A stretch of 60,277 bases of DNA from Bacillota bacterium. Its GTDB lineage: Bacteria; Bacillota; Sulfobacillia; JAJZYS01; JAJYTV01. The translations under genes and the position numbers were made by a program. The first letter of the stretch is position 1. Each line of letters starts with the position of its first letter. The notes beneath the pieces were generated by a model. That model was not told the origin of the DNA. It saw nothing but the letters and a program-made list of their open reading frames with translations, and made no database searches. Below, in pieces: positions 25,353 to 34,031 of this stretch. The stretch is from assembly GCA_021847575.1 (NCBI GenBank), contig JAJZQO010000008.1:1-60277 (forward strand). The letters are read 5' to 3'.

Positions 25353-26237
25353 ATGCAGCCCTCCGAGCGCACTCTGGCCTGGGTCTGGCTCGTTCTGGCC
25401 GTCGTCGCCGCCTCGACGGCGGCCAGCCTGTTCCGGCTCGCGGCGCTGCCGGCGCTCGAAGCGGCGGGACTGCGCCTCCTGGTTTCCGGCCTCGTGCTGC
25501 TGCCGTTCGGCCTGCGGGGCCTGCGGCATCTCGGGTGGCGGGAGGTCGGCCCGATGCTGGTGGCGAGCCTGGCCCTCGCCGTCCACTTCGGGTCTTGGGT
25601 CGAGTCGCTCTACCTCACGTCGGTCGCGTCGAGCGTGGTCCTCGTGTCAGCGAGTCCGCTCTTCGTCCTGCTTTGGGAGCTGCTGGCCCGCGAGCGGGTG
25701 ACGCGCGGGCAGTGGTTCGGAGCCGCCGTCGGCCTGCTGGGTGTCGCCGTGATCGCGTTTGCGGACGCGAAGTCGGGCAGGGGCGACCTGACGGGGGACG
25801 CCCTTGCCCTGCTCGGCGCGCTTGCCTTCTCGGTCTACCTGCGGGCAGGGCGGCTCGCCCGCCGCAGGCTCGCCGTGCTGAGCTACGCCGCGCCCGTCTA
25901 CGTGCTCGCCGGCGCGGGTCTCCTCGCGCTGCAGCCCGCCGTCGGCTCGGTGGTCTGGCCGCTCAGCGGCGCGGCGTGGCTGATGACGGCACTGCTTGTG
26001 CTCGGTCCGACGCTGATCGGCCACACGGGCTTCAACTTCGCCCTCAGAGCCTTGCCGGCCAGTTCGGTGGCCATGCTGTCCTTGCTCGAACCCTTGACGG
26101 CCGTGCTGATCGCCTGGCCCCTCCTGCATACGCTGCCAGGGGAAGGCGATCTCGCTGGCGGCGCCCTGACGATCGTGGGCCTGATGATCTTTGTGGTGGC
26201 GCAGGCCGGCACGGCGAGGCTGCTTGGGGAAGACTGA
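25353..26237 (+). CDS. EamA-family (DMT) transporter
   Basis: The 294-residue protein has ten predicted membrane helices in two EamA repeats. The first ends near SASPLFVLLWELLARERVTRGQWFG and the second near PLTAVLIAWPLLHTLPGEGDLAGGALTIVGL, both typical of the 10-TMS drug/metabolite exporter family. It probably exports a small metabolite or amino acid. The start at ATG 25353 is by family length; its ribosome binding site is weak and distant. It separates lonB from lon, which are adjacent in Bacillus. Confidence 0.82.
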   Translation: MQPSERTLAWVWLVLAVVAASTAASLFRLAALPALEAAGLRLLVSGLVLLPFGLRGLRHLGWREVGPMLVASLALAVHFGSWVESLYLTSVASSVVLVSASPLFVLLWELLARERVTRGQWFGAAVGLLGVAVIAFADAKSGRGDLTGDALALLGALAFSVYLRAGRLARRRLAVLSYAAPVYVLAGAGLLALQPAVGSVVWPLSGAAWLMTALLVLGPTLIGHTGFNFALRALPASSVAMLSLLEPLTAVLIAWPLLHTLPGEGDLAGGALTIVGLMIFVVAQAGTARLLGED

Positions 26238-26267
26238 CCCTGGGCCCGCGGCCTTTACGCGGGTGGA

Positions 26268-26276
26268 TGGTATAAT
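26268..26276 (+). promoter_or_regulatory. Extended -10 promoter of lon
   Basis: TGGTATAAT (26268-26276) is a consensus extended -10. The predicted start near 26283 lies after the in-frame GTG at 26277, which supports TTG 26307 as the lon start codon. Confidence 0.6.
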
Positions 26277-26306
26277 GTGACGCGAGTTCCGCCGAGGAGT
26301 GTTCTT

Positions 26307-28613
26307 TTGCAGTACCCGCTCCTGCCGCTGCGCGGCGTGTTGGTGTTCCCTGGGCTTGTGGTGCCGCTCGAGGTGGGTCGCGAGCGTTCCGTACAGGCGC
26401 TCGAACGCGGCTGGGCGGGCGACCACCGCATCATCTTCGCGAGCCAGCGCGATCCGCACGAGGATGAACCGGGCTCCGCCGACATTTTCGGAGTCGGCGT
26501 GCTCTGCGAGCTGAAACAGGTTGTCAAACTGCCGGACGGCACCTTCAAGGCTGTCGTCTACGGTGAGCAGCGCGTGCGCATTCTGGGTTACGCCGACGAG
26601 GCGGACCTGTTCCTCTGCGACGTCGAGCCGCTCGACGATGAGGCCGCTCCCGACAGCGAGGAGACGGCCGCGTCCGTGCTGTCGATCGTCCACCTCTACG
26701 AACAGTACCTGAAGCTCGGCCGGCGGCTGCCGGGCGACGCCAGCCTCAGCATCTCGACCGACGAGCCGGGCAAGCTCTGCGACGCGGTCGCCGCGAACCT
26801 CGAGATCCCGATCGGCGAGCGCCAGGAGGTTCTCGAGACGCTGAACGTCGCCGAGCGCCTCGATCTTGTACACCGCATCCTCACGCGCCAGATCGATCTC
26901 CTCGAACTCGAGCGCAAGATCCACGCCAGGGTGCGGGGCCAGATGGAGAAGAGCCAGAAGGAGTACTACCTGCGCGAGCAGATCAAGGCCATCCAGCAGG
27001 AACTCGGCGAAAAGGACGACCCGGCAACCGAAGCGGAGGACTGGCGCGCGCGCGTCGAGGCCGCCGGCCTGCCCGAGGAGGCGCACGAGAAGGCGATGCG
27101 CGAGGTCGAGCGCCTCGAGCACATGCCGCAGATGTCGGCCGAAGCGGTCGTCGTCCGCACCTACCTTGAGTGGCTGACCAATCTCCCCTGGAGCGTCGAG
27201 ACCGATGACGTGCTGGACCTCGACGCCGCGAAGCGGATCCTGGACGAGGACCACTACGGCCTGACCCGCGTCAAGGAGCGCATCCTCGACTACCTGGCGG
27301 TGCGCGCCCTGCAGCCGACGCTCAAGGGACCGATCCTTTGCCTCGTCGGGCCGCCCGGCGTCGGCAAGACGTCGCTCGGCCGCTCCGTCGCACGCGCGCT
27401 GGGGCGCAACTTCGTGCGCATCAGCCTGGGCGGCGTGCGCGACGAGGCCGAGGTGCGCGGCCACAGGCGGACGTACGTCGGCGCGCTGCCCGGAAGGGTG
27501 ATCCAGGGGATGCGGCAGGCGGGCAGCCGCAACCCGGTCTTCCTGCTGGACGAGGTCGACAAGATGGCGCAGGACTTCCGCGGGGATCCCGCCGCGGCTC
27601 TGCTTGAAGTGCTCGACCCCGCGCAGAACGACAAGTTCTCGGACCACTACATCGAGCTGCCCTTCGACCTGTCGCACGTGCTCTTCATCACGACGGCGAA
27701 CCTCGCGCAGCACATCCCGCAGCCGCTTCTCGACCGCATGGAGACGATCTCCCTGCCGGGTTATACGGAAGAGGAGAAGGTGCAGATCGCCAAACGCCAC
27801 CTCCTGCCGCGTCAGATCGAGGAACACGGGCTCGCGGCCAGGGATCTCGAACTCGGCCGCGGGACCTTGGAGTCGGTCGTGCGGGGCTACACGCGGGAGG
27901 CCGGTGTGCGCAACCTCGAGCGGGAGATCGCCGCGCTGTGCCGCAAGGCCGCGCGCCGCAAGATTGCCGGTCAGGGAACCCTCCATGTCACGCCGCGCAC
28001 GATTGAGCGCCAGCTCGGCCCGCGCCGCTTTCTCGGGCACGACCTGCGCAAGTCCGACGAGGTGGGCGTCGCCACGGCGCTCTACTGGAGCGAGGTGGGC
28101 GGCGACGCCATGCCGATCGAGGTCAGCGTCACGCCGGGCAAGGGCAACCTGATTCTGACCGGCAAACTGGGCGAGGTGATGCGCGAGTCGGCTCAGGCCG
28201 GCTACACCTACGTGCGGTCGCGGCGCGAAGCTCTCGGCATCGGCGAGGAGTTCCCCGACCAGGTGGACGTGCATATCCACGTGCCGGAGGGCGCCACGCC
28301 GAAGGAGGGGCCTTCGGCGGGCATCACGATGGCGACAGCCCTCGCGTCCGCGCTCAGCCGGCGTCCCGTGCGCGCCGACGTGGCGATGACCGGCGAGATC
28401 ACCCTGCGCGGCAAGGTGCTGCCGATCGGCGGGCTGAAGGAGAAGGCGCTCGCCGCCCACCGGCTGGGCGTGCGCACGCTGATCGTGCCGCGGGCGAACC
28501 AGCCAGACATCGAGGAACTGCCCGCGAAGGTGCGGCACGCCCTGCACTTCGTGCTGGTGGAGGGCATGGACGAGGTGCTTTCCACGGCCCTGAGACCGGG
28601 GCCAGCGCACTGA
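26307..28613 (+). CDS. lon: ATP-dependent protease Lon (LonA type)
   Basis: The 768-residue cytosolic protease degrades misfolded and regulatory proteins. It has the N-terminal LON substrate domain starting [14 protein letters not shown], a coiled coil ([20 protein letters not shown]), Walker [15 protein letters not shown] (around 346-355), Walker [11 protein letters not shown] and the peptidase domain with catalytic Ser670 (EGPSAGI) and Lys about 713 ([12 protein letters not shown]). TTG 26307 is chosen because GAGGAG lies 8 nt upstream, the family motif begins at the next residue, and the predicted transcript starts after the alternative GTG. Its stop overlaps the start of engB. Confidence 0.96.
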   Translation: MQYPLLPLRGVLVFPGLVVPLEVGRERSVQALERGWAGDHRIIFASQRDPHEDEPGSADIFGVGVLCELKQVVKLPDGTFKAVVYGEQRVRILGYADEADLFLCDVEPLDDEAAPDSEETAASVLSIVHLYEQYLKLGRRLPGDASLSISTDEPGKLCDAVAANLEIPIGERQEVLETLNVAERLDLVHRILTRQIDLLELERKIHARVRGQMEKSQKEYYLREQIKAIQQELGEKDDPATEAEDWRARVEAAGLPEEAHEKAMREVERLEHMPQMSAEAVVVRTYLEWLTNLPWSVETDDVLDLDAAKRILDEDHYGLTRVKERILDYLAVRALQPTLKGPILCLVGPPGVGKTSLGRSVARALGRNFVRISLGGVRDEAEVRGHRRTYVGALPGRVIQGMRQAGSRNPVFLLDEVDKMAQDFRGDPAAALLEVLDPAQNDKFSDHYIELPFDLSHVLFITTANLAQHIPQPLLDRMETISLPGYTEEEKVQIAKRHLLPRQIEEHGLAARDLELGRGTLESVVRGYTREAGVRNLEREIAALCRKAARRKIAGQGTLHVTPRTIERQLGPRRFLGHDLRKSDEVGVATALYWSEVGGDAMPIEVSVTPGKGNLILTGKLGEVMRESAQAGYTYVRSRREALGIGEEFPDQVDVHIHVPEGATPKEGPSAGITMATALASALSRRPVRADVAMTGEITLRGKVLPIGGLKEKALAAHRLGVRTLIVPRANQPDIEELPAKVRHALHFVLVEGMDEVLSTALRPGPAH

Positions 28614-29203
28614 TGCGCCTTCGCTTCCTGCAGTCCGCCATGGCGTTCGAGAGCTGGCCTGTCACCGGCATGCCGGAGGTGGCCCTGTTCGGCCGCTCGA
28701 ATGCCGGCAAGTCGAGCCTGATCAACGCCCTGGCGCAGGCCAGGGTCGCGCGCATATCGCGCGAACCCGGCCGTACGCGCACACTGAACTTCTACGCGGG
28801 CGACGGCATCGTGCTCGTCGATCTGCCAGGCTACGGCTACTCGCACATGTCGAAGGAACAGCAGCGCCGCCAGACGGCCGTGCTTGAGCGCTACGCGGAG
28901 CGGCGCGCGGCTTTGTGCGGGGCGGTGCAGCTCGTCGACATCCGTCACAGGCCCAGCGAGCTCGACATCTTGTGGCACGACTTTCTGCTGCGGCGCGGCG
29001 AACCGCTGCTGCTCCTGCTCGGCAAGTCCGACCAGGTGGGGCGCGGCAGCTGGCGCAGCCGCGAGCGCGAGATCGTCGAGACGCTCGGCACCGATGCGCC
29101 CGTCGTGTTCTGGTCGGCCCGCACGCTGGAGGGCAAGCGCGCCTTGGAGACTTTCCTGGACGAGATCCGCAAGCGGCAGGCATCGCTGGGCCAATTTACA
29201 TAA
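28613..29203 (+). CDS. engB: Ribosome biogenesis GTP-binding protein EngB/YsxC
   Basis: The 196-residue GTPase functions in late 50S subunit assembly. It shows G1 GRSNAGKS (27-34), a G2 Thr within GRTRTLNFYA, G3 VDLPGYGY and G4 GKSDQVG (normally TKxD, here GKSD). The start ATG overlaps the lon stop by one base, so the genes are translationally coupled. lon-engB order is the standard Firmicutes arrangement. Confidence 0.95.
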   Translation: MRLRFLQSAMAFESWPVTGMPEVALFGRSNAGKSSLINALAQARVARISREPGRTRTLNFYAGDGIVLVDLPGYGYSHMSKEQQRRQTAVLERYAERRAALCGAVQLVDIRHRPSELDILWHDFLLRRGEPLLLLLGKSDQVGRGSWRSREREIVETLGTDAPVVFWSARTLEGKRALETFLDEIRKRQASLGQFT

Positions 29204-29268
29204 AGGTACGAATCGCCTTTTTGCAGAAGAGGCAGGACATCTTGAAAGACTTGAGGTGCCTTGCCCAG

Positions 29269-29853
29269 ATGGAGCTCAGCGATCAGGACCTCTTCCTGTT
29301 GCCCCGGCGCCCGAGCGACCCGATGATTCTCGACTGGAGCGGCGACGAGGAAGCCCGGCGGTACGGCGATGCGATCGGAGCCAGTCCCTGGAGCGATCTT
29401 TGGGACAGGCGGAGGCGCCAGGCATTCTGGATCGTGGTCGCCGAGCGCGTGATCGGCGAGGTCGAGATCTTCGACATCCGGCGCGGCGAGCGCACGGCCG
29501 AGCTGCGCATCGGCATCGCGCAGTCCGCGGACCTGGGTCGCGGCTACGGGCGGCGCGCCGTGCGGCTCGCGCTGGCTTACGCGCGCGATCACCTGCGCCT
29601 GCACGACCTGTACCTGCGCGTCGAAGAGCGCAACGTCCGCGCGGTCGCGTGTTACCGCGCAGCCGGCTTCCGCGCCGTCGGGCGGCTCGCGGGAAAGCGT
29701 ATTCCCAGCCCCGTCATCCTGATGACGTGCGATCTAGGGGACGAAAGGCCGCCGCAGGGCGGCGCGCGCCGGACCGAGGTCGAGAGCGCTGTCCGGCCAG
29801 GCGCCGGGTGCGATCTCGTCGTGCAGGGTGCGCAGGTCCAACTCGCCGAGTAG
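29269..29853 (+). CDS. GNAT-family N-acetyltransferase (RimJ/L-like)
   Basis: The 194-residue protein shows the GNAT fold with the acetyl-CoA-binding LGRGYGRRAVRLALAYA (motif A, R/Q-x-x-G-x-G/A type) and the C-terminal LRVEERNVRAVACYRAAGF (motif B), typical of the RimJ/RimL or spermidine-type groups. The start is uncertain: ATG 29269 is chosen, with TTG 29242 (behind AGAGG) as alternative. The reading frame runs about 40 residues beyond the domain and overlaps the convergent lipoprotein gene by 120 bp. Substrate unknown. Confidence 0.75.
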   Translation: MELSDQDLFLLPRRPSDPMILDWSGDEEARRYGDAIGASPWSDLWDRRRRQAFWIVVAERVIGEVEIFDIRRGERTAELRIGIAQSADLGRGYGRRAVRLALAYARDHLRLHDLYLRVEERNVRAVACYRAAGFRAVGRLAGKRIPSPVILMTCDLGDERPPQGGARRTEVESAVRPGAGCDLVVQGAQVQLAE

Positions 29854-30642
29854 GACGCTCTGTCTGAAGATGCCTTCGCTCCTCGCCACCGCAAGGGAGC
29901 GCAGGATGGCCGAGGGTGGGATGGTCGGCGCGAGCGCCCTGAGGTGGGGCAGCTCGCGCCGCTCGCTTTGCGTGCGGAGTTGCCACAGGCCGAGGTCGAT
30001 GCGCCGCAGGAGGCCTGTAACAAGGAGCGGATCGCGGCGCACCACCGAAGTGCGCGCGTAGACGAGGCAAGTGGGGTACGGGCCCAGCTCGTCGGCGAGC
30101 GGCTGCGCCAGATGCGCCTCGCCTTTGGCCACCAGCAGGCTCGCGAGCGGCTCGGGGGCCAGCAGAAAGCCGGCGCGGTCTGAGCGGAAGGCCCGCACGC
30201 CGCCCGCGGCGGGCGTCACCTGCGGCAGCTTGTCGAGGATGCCGCGATAGCGGGCGACTGCGATCTCGAGGGTGCGTGCGTCGGTGCCCGGCGCGAGATA
30301 GAGCGGCGCCTTGCCGAAGTCCTGCCAGGAGAACAGGCCGCCGCCATGCCAGAGCAGGGTTTCGGGCGATGTGCGGCAGATCGCGCCGACGACGGTGAAG
30401 CCCTGCCGCGTGAGACGGGGCAGATCGGTCGAGGCGGCGATCAGCAGCGGGGCGGCAAGCCCTTTCGCTCCGCGGCCTGCCAAAATCGTGGGGGGATCGC
30501 CCTGGTCGAGCAGCAGCGGCGCGATGGCGATCGGAGCGCCCAGGTTGCCGAGGGGTACGGCCGGGATGTGCGGCACCGTCGCGCCGCACGCAGCGAGCAG
30601 GAGCGCGGCGGCGACGGCCGCAAGGCCTGCGCGGCGCGTCAT
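29734..30642 (-). CDS. Lipoprotein resembling ABC-transporter substrate-binding proteins
   Basis: The 302-residue product has a type II signal peptide with lipobox LLAAC (Cys about residue 20), so it should be membrane-anchored outside the cell. The mature part resembles SsuA/THI5-type (NMT1-like) binding proteins: a first lobe with IAIAPLLLDQGDPPTILAGRG, SxxFTVVGAI-like strands and YLAPGTDARTLEIA, then a hinge. No ABC permease or ATPase gene is adjacent. Its start overlaps the stop of the SpoVB-like flippase gene (ATGA), so it is the second gene of that operon. The family assignment is moderate. Confidence 0.68.
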   Translation of the reverse strand: MTRRAGLAAVAAALLLAACGATVPHIPAVPLGNLGAPIAIAPLLLDQGDPPTILAGRGAKGLAAPLLIAASTDLPRLTRQGFTVVGAICRTSPETLLWHGGGLFSWQDFGKAPLYLAPGTDARTLEIAVARYRGILDKLPQVTPAAGGVRAFRSDRAGFLLAPEPLASLLVAKGEAHLAQPLADELGPYPTCLVYARTSVVRRDPLLVTGLLRRIDLGLWQLRTQSERRELPHLRALAPTIPPSAILRSLAVARSEGIFRQSVLLGELDLRTLHDEIAPGAWPDSALDLGPARAALRRPFVP

Positions 30643-32153
30643 AGGGTGCTGAAATTGCGCCGACCGCCGCCCAAGGCGAGCAGCAGCACAGCGTAGAGCA
30701 GAGCGCCCAGACCGATGGCGGCGAGCGTCGATACCCAGAGAGTGGCGCCGAGGCGCATCAACAGGCCCTCCCACATGCGCAGGCTGAAGAACAGGACGAG
30801 CCCCGCGACAAGTGGCGGCACGACCAGCCGGCGCAGGTCGGCGGCGTATCCCGTCACGCGACAGAGCGAGCGGTAGTTGAGCCAGAACGAGATGAACAGG
30901 TCGACGCCGATCGCCAGAAGGACGGCACGGATGCCGAAGCCGGGCAAGGGCGTGAGCGTCCAGACCAGGACGAGACGCACCGCAGAGCCCAACAGGCCGT
31001 TCGTCATGGCCAGGGCGGCGCGCCCAAGGCCGCGCAGCACGGCCGAGACGCTCGCCTCGAGGTAGACGAACGGCGCGGCGAAGGCGAGCGGCACCAAAAG
31101 ATCGCCGACCTGCCGCTGGCCGTAGAAGAGAATGCCGAGGAGGTGCCCGAACACGATGAAGACGGCGCTCGTCGGCACGGCCACGACGAGCGCGATGTAG
31201 ATCGACTGGGCGATGCGCCGGCGCACGAGGGCGAGATCCTGGCGCGCGTAGGCGTCCGACACGGCGGGCACGAGAGCCTGGCTCAAGGCGTAGGAGATCA
31301 CCGTGGGAAAGAAGACGAGCGGCATTGCCATGCCGCCGAGGTTGCCGTAGAAGGCGGTGGCCGCGTCCCGGGTCAGGCCGGAGACCACCAGCCGGCGAGG
31401 GATGATCGTCGCGTCGAGGAACTCCGTCAGGCTGCCGATGACGCGCGTCACGCTGATCGGCAATGCCTGGCCGAGCAACTCGCGCAGTGTCGAGTCGCGG
31501 ACGGCCGGAGGCAGCGGCGTGGGCGCAGGCCCGCCCCGCATCAGGTACGCAAGCCAAAGGATGAGCAGGCCGCAGAGTTCGCCGAGCACCATGCCGCCCG
31601 CCGCCGCCACTGTCATCGCGGCGAGGCCCTGGTGCTGGAAACGGTCGATCAGCCACAGCGCGCTGCCGATGCGGACGATCTGCTCGACGACCTGGCCGAC
31701 GGCGGAGGGAGCCATGCGCTGCAGGCCCTGGAAGTAGCCGCGGAGCACCGACGAGACCGCGACGATGGTGAGGAGCGGCATCAGCGCGGTGAGCGGTGCG
31801 ACCGCACGCGGGTCCGCGAGCACGTGATTCTCGAGAAAGCGCAGACTGAGCGCGAGGATCACCGTGGCGACGAGGCTCAGCACCAGCACGAAACGCAGGG
31901 AGGTCCGCAGCACTTCGCGCACGCGGCCTGGGTTCAGCGCAGCACGTTCCGCGACGATCTTCGAGACGGCCACTGGCAGGCCCGCGGTCGCGGCGGTGAT
32001 CGCAACGTGCAGCACGGGGAAGGCGTAGCCGAGGAGGCCCATGCCCTGGCTGCCAAGTCGCTGCGCGAGCAGGATGCGGTAGAAGAAGCCGAGCACACGG
32101 TTGATCAGACCCGCGCCGAACAGGGTGAGGGTGCCTTGCGTGAGAGCGCCCAC
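30639..32153 (-). CDS. Polysaccharide flippase / stage V sporulation protein B family
   Basis: The 504-residue integral membrane protein has about 14 hydrophobic helices and belongs to the MOP (MATE/PST) superfamily, close to SpoVB/MurJ-like lipid-linked sugar flippases. The N-terminal GALTQGTLTLFGAGLINRVLGFFYRILLAQ and LPVAVSKIVAE are typical of the SpoVB group. GTG 32153 is chosen because GGGAGG lies 11 nt upstream and the hydrophobic core starts there; the open frame upstream is unlike the family. In Bacillus SpoVB acts in cortex synthesis; here the role is inferred. The downstream lipoprotein gene overlaps by 4 bp. Confidence 0.85.
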   Translation of the reverse strand: MGALTQGTLTLFGAGLINRVLGFFYRILLAQRLGSQGMGLLGYAFPVLHVAITAATAGLPVAVSKIVAERAALNPGRVREVLRTSLRFVLVLSLVATVILALSLRFLENHVLADPRAVAPLTALMPLLTIVAVSSVLRGYFQGLQRMAPSAVGQVVEQIVRIGSALWLIDRFQHQGLAAMTVAAAGGMVLGELCGLLILWLAYLMRGGPAPTPLPPAVRDSTLRELLGQALPISVTRVIGSLTEFLDATIIPRRLVVSGLTRDAATAFYGNLGGMAMPLVFFPTVISYALSQALVPAVSDAYARQDLALVRRRIAQSIYIALVVAVPTSAVFIVFGHLLGILFYGQRQVGDLLVPLAFAAPFVYLEASVSAVLRGLGRAALAMTNGLLGSAVRLVLVWTLTPLPGFGIRAVLLAIGVDLFISFWLNYRSLCRVTGYAADLRRLVVPPLVAGLVLFFSLRMWEGLLMRLGATLWVSTLAAIGLGALLYAVLLLALGGGRRNFSTL

Positions 32154-32501
32154 GTTTGATCGAGCCTCCCGCAAAAGGCCTATGGCCTGGCGGGGACGAA
32201 CATGCCGCTCGTCTTGCGCTTGGCGCCTTTCGGAGGTTTCTGCCACGGGACGAACGAGGCCGTATGGAAGAGCGTGCAAGCTCCGAGGAAGCGTCTACCC
32301 AGCTTGGCCTGCCATGGCATGCGAGGACAACCGGTCGATGACACCCTGACCAAGATTGGAAGGTGATCGCGAGCGGCTCGAGGCCCCCGGGACTTTGGTC
32401 CCAGGACTTTCGATCCAGCGCAACGGCGCTTCCGCGGAGACTTTCGGCACTGGCGTCAAGATCCGTGCGGCCCTATCTTTGCTCAAAAGGAGGGTTGCAC
32501 G
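32154..32501. other. Divergent intergenic region with regulatory repeats
   Basis: About 350 bp between the divergent flippase and 4Fe-4S membrane protein genes. No gene is seen. It holds three GACTTT-containing elements described separately and a weak candidate promoter TGGCGT-17-TATCTT (32451-32479) just before the redox operon. Confidence 0.5.
32389..32450 (+). promoter_or_regulatory. DosR-box-like palindromes upstream of the redox operon
   Basis: GGGACTTTGGTCCC (32389-32402) matches 13 of 14 positions of the core of the mycobacterial DosR box (GGGACTWWAGTCCC). A degenerate copy AGGACTTTCGATCC (32403-32416) follows directly, and a third, GAGACTTTCGGCAC (32437-32450), abuts the candidate -35. 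The operon encodes a DosR-like regulator, so autoregulation is likely. The binding assignment is inference; the palindrome is directly visible. Confidence 0.6.
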
Positions 32502-33992
32502 ATGGCCGTTTGGCCCAAAGACCCTGACCCGGGAGCATTGCAGGCGCATTTTGCGCCGACCGATCCGGATCCGCGGCGCGAGATTACGCGCACCCCTTGG
32601 GTGCGCCGGGTGATCAAGAGTCGCGCTTTTCAGTTCTTACTCATCCTGCCGAACCAGATTATCTTCTGGATTGTTATCACGGCAGGCCTTTTTGGCGTCG
32701 CCGCACCCACACGCAATTTCTCGACGGTGATCACCTGGTACATCTGGTTCTGCGCGGTCTTCCTCCTGATGGTCGGCATCGGGCGCGCCTGGTGCGCCAT
32801 GTGCCCCTTCGGTGGCTTCGCGGAGTGGATCCAACGCCGGACCTTCTGGCGACGCAATCCGACGAGCATGACACTGGGACGCCGCTGGAGCCAGAAGCTG
32901 AGCCGCTACGGGCTTCTGCCGTCGGTGCTCTTGTTCATCATCCTCACCTACTTCGAAGAGTACTTCAACATCGCAGGTCCGGGGGTGCCGCGCTACACGA
33001 GCTACCTCGTGCTCTCCGTCATCACCATCGCCCTGATCTCCTTCCTCGTTTTGGAGCGGCGGAGCTTCTGCCGCTATCTCTGCCCGCTTTCGGCCCTGAT
33101 CGGCACGGTCGGGGCAACCGGTATGGTCACCGGCTTCCGTACGCGCAACCGCTCGGTATGCTTGGAGTGCAAGACCAAGGACTGCATGCGCGGCAGCGAA
33201 AAGGGCTATCCCTGCCCCTGGTTTGAATGGCCAGGTAGCGCCACATCGAACCTGATGTGCGGACTTTGCTCCGAGTGCTTCAAGAGTTGCCCGTCCGACA
33301 ACATTGGGCTCTACGTGCAAAAGCCGCTCACATCCGTGATCCGGCCGCTGCGGCGACGCTGGGACGTTGCCGTCGCGGTGATCCTGCTGATGGGACTGGT
33401 CGTGTTCCAGCAGCTGAACGCCCTCCCAGTCTACGCAACGGTCGACAACTGGCTGAACGCGGTGACGCACTACCCGGGCTACCCGAACCCGATCGACTAC
33501 ATCATCGCCATCGCAACCGTTGCAGGCATCGTGGTCGGCTACGTCCTTCTGATCAAGAAGGGATTCGCCGACCATGAGAAGGAGCACGACAGCACACTTT
33601 CGCAGTGGCTGACGCCGGTGGGCTACGGCCTGATCCCGCTCGTCGCCGCCGACTATCTCGCCCGCCAGCTACCGCGCTTCTTCGACCACATGTTGCGCAT
33701 CGTACCCGCGCTTTCCGACCCCTTCGACGTCGGCTGGAACCTCTTCGGCACAGCCAAGTCGCCGCTCTACGGCGTGCATCTGCTCTCGACCGCGGGTGTC
33801 GTGCGCAGCCAGTCGATCGTGATCGCCGTTGGGGCTTTGGCCTCGATCTATGCGACCTGGCACATCAGTCGCCGTGACTTCGGCAGCCTCACGAAGCGGG
33901 TTTCAGCGGTTCAGTTCGCAGGCGTCCTCTTGAGCGCGCTGATCGGCGTGGCGATGGTCTGGCTCTACGTGGCCATGGCTGGAGCGGAGTGA
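32502..33992 (+). CDS. Polytopic membrane protein with 4Fe-4S cluster motifs (NapH/NosR/CcoG-like)
   Basis: The 496-residue protein has about eight or nine membrane helices and four cysteine clusters: CAMCPFGG (98-105), CRYLCPL, CLECKTKDC and CGLCSECFKSCP. Paired CxxCP-type and ferredoxin-type motifs flanked by helices are characteristic of the NapH/NosR/CcoG-like group, which pass electrons between the quinone pool or flavoproteins and other acceptors. The ATG at 32502 follows AAAGGAGGG. It is the first gene of a four-gene unit with a ferredoxin-flavoprotein and a two-component system. The physiological acceptor is unknown. Confidence 0.83.
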   Translation: MAVWPKDPDPGALQAHFAPTDPDPRREITRTPWVRRVIKSRAFQFLLILPNQIIFWIVITAGLFGVAAPTRNFSTVITWYIWFCAVFLLMVGIGRAWCAMCPFGGFAEWIQRRTFWRRNPTSMTLGRRWSQKLSRYGLLPSVLLFIILTYFEEYFNIAGPGVPRYTSYLVLSVITIALISFLVLERRSFCRYLCPLSALIGTVGATGMVTGFRTRNRSVCLECKTKDCMRGSEKGYPCPWFEWPGSATSNLMCGLCSECFKSCPSDNIGLYVQKPLTSVIRPLRRRWDVAVAVILLMGLVVFQQLNALPVYATVDNWLNAVTHYPGYPNPIDYIIAIATVAGIVVGYVLLIKKGFADHEKEHDSTLSQWLTPVGYGLIPLVAADYLARQLPRFFDHMLRIVPALSDPFDVGWNLFGTAKSPLYGVHLLSTAGVVRSQSIVIAVGALASIYATWHISRRDFGSLTKRVSAVQFAGVLLSALIGVAMVWLYVAMAGAE

Positions 33993-34031
33993 GGCTTCCG
34001 GGAACCGGGACCGCTTGAGGGAGGGAACGAA

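Noticed and set aside
25647-28610. 987-codon minus-strand frame opposite lon
   Set aside because: Shadow frame; lon on the plus strand has all catalytic motifs, promoter and ribosome binding site.
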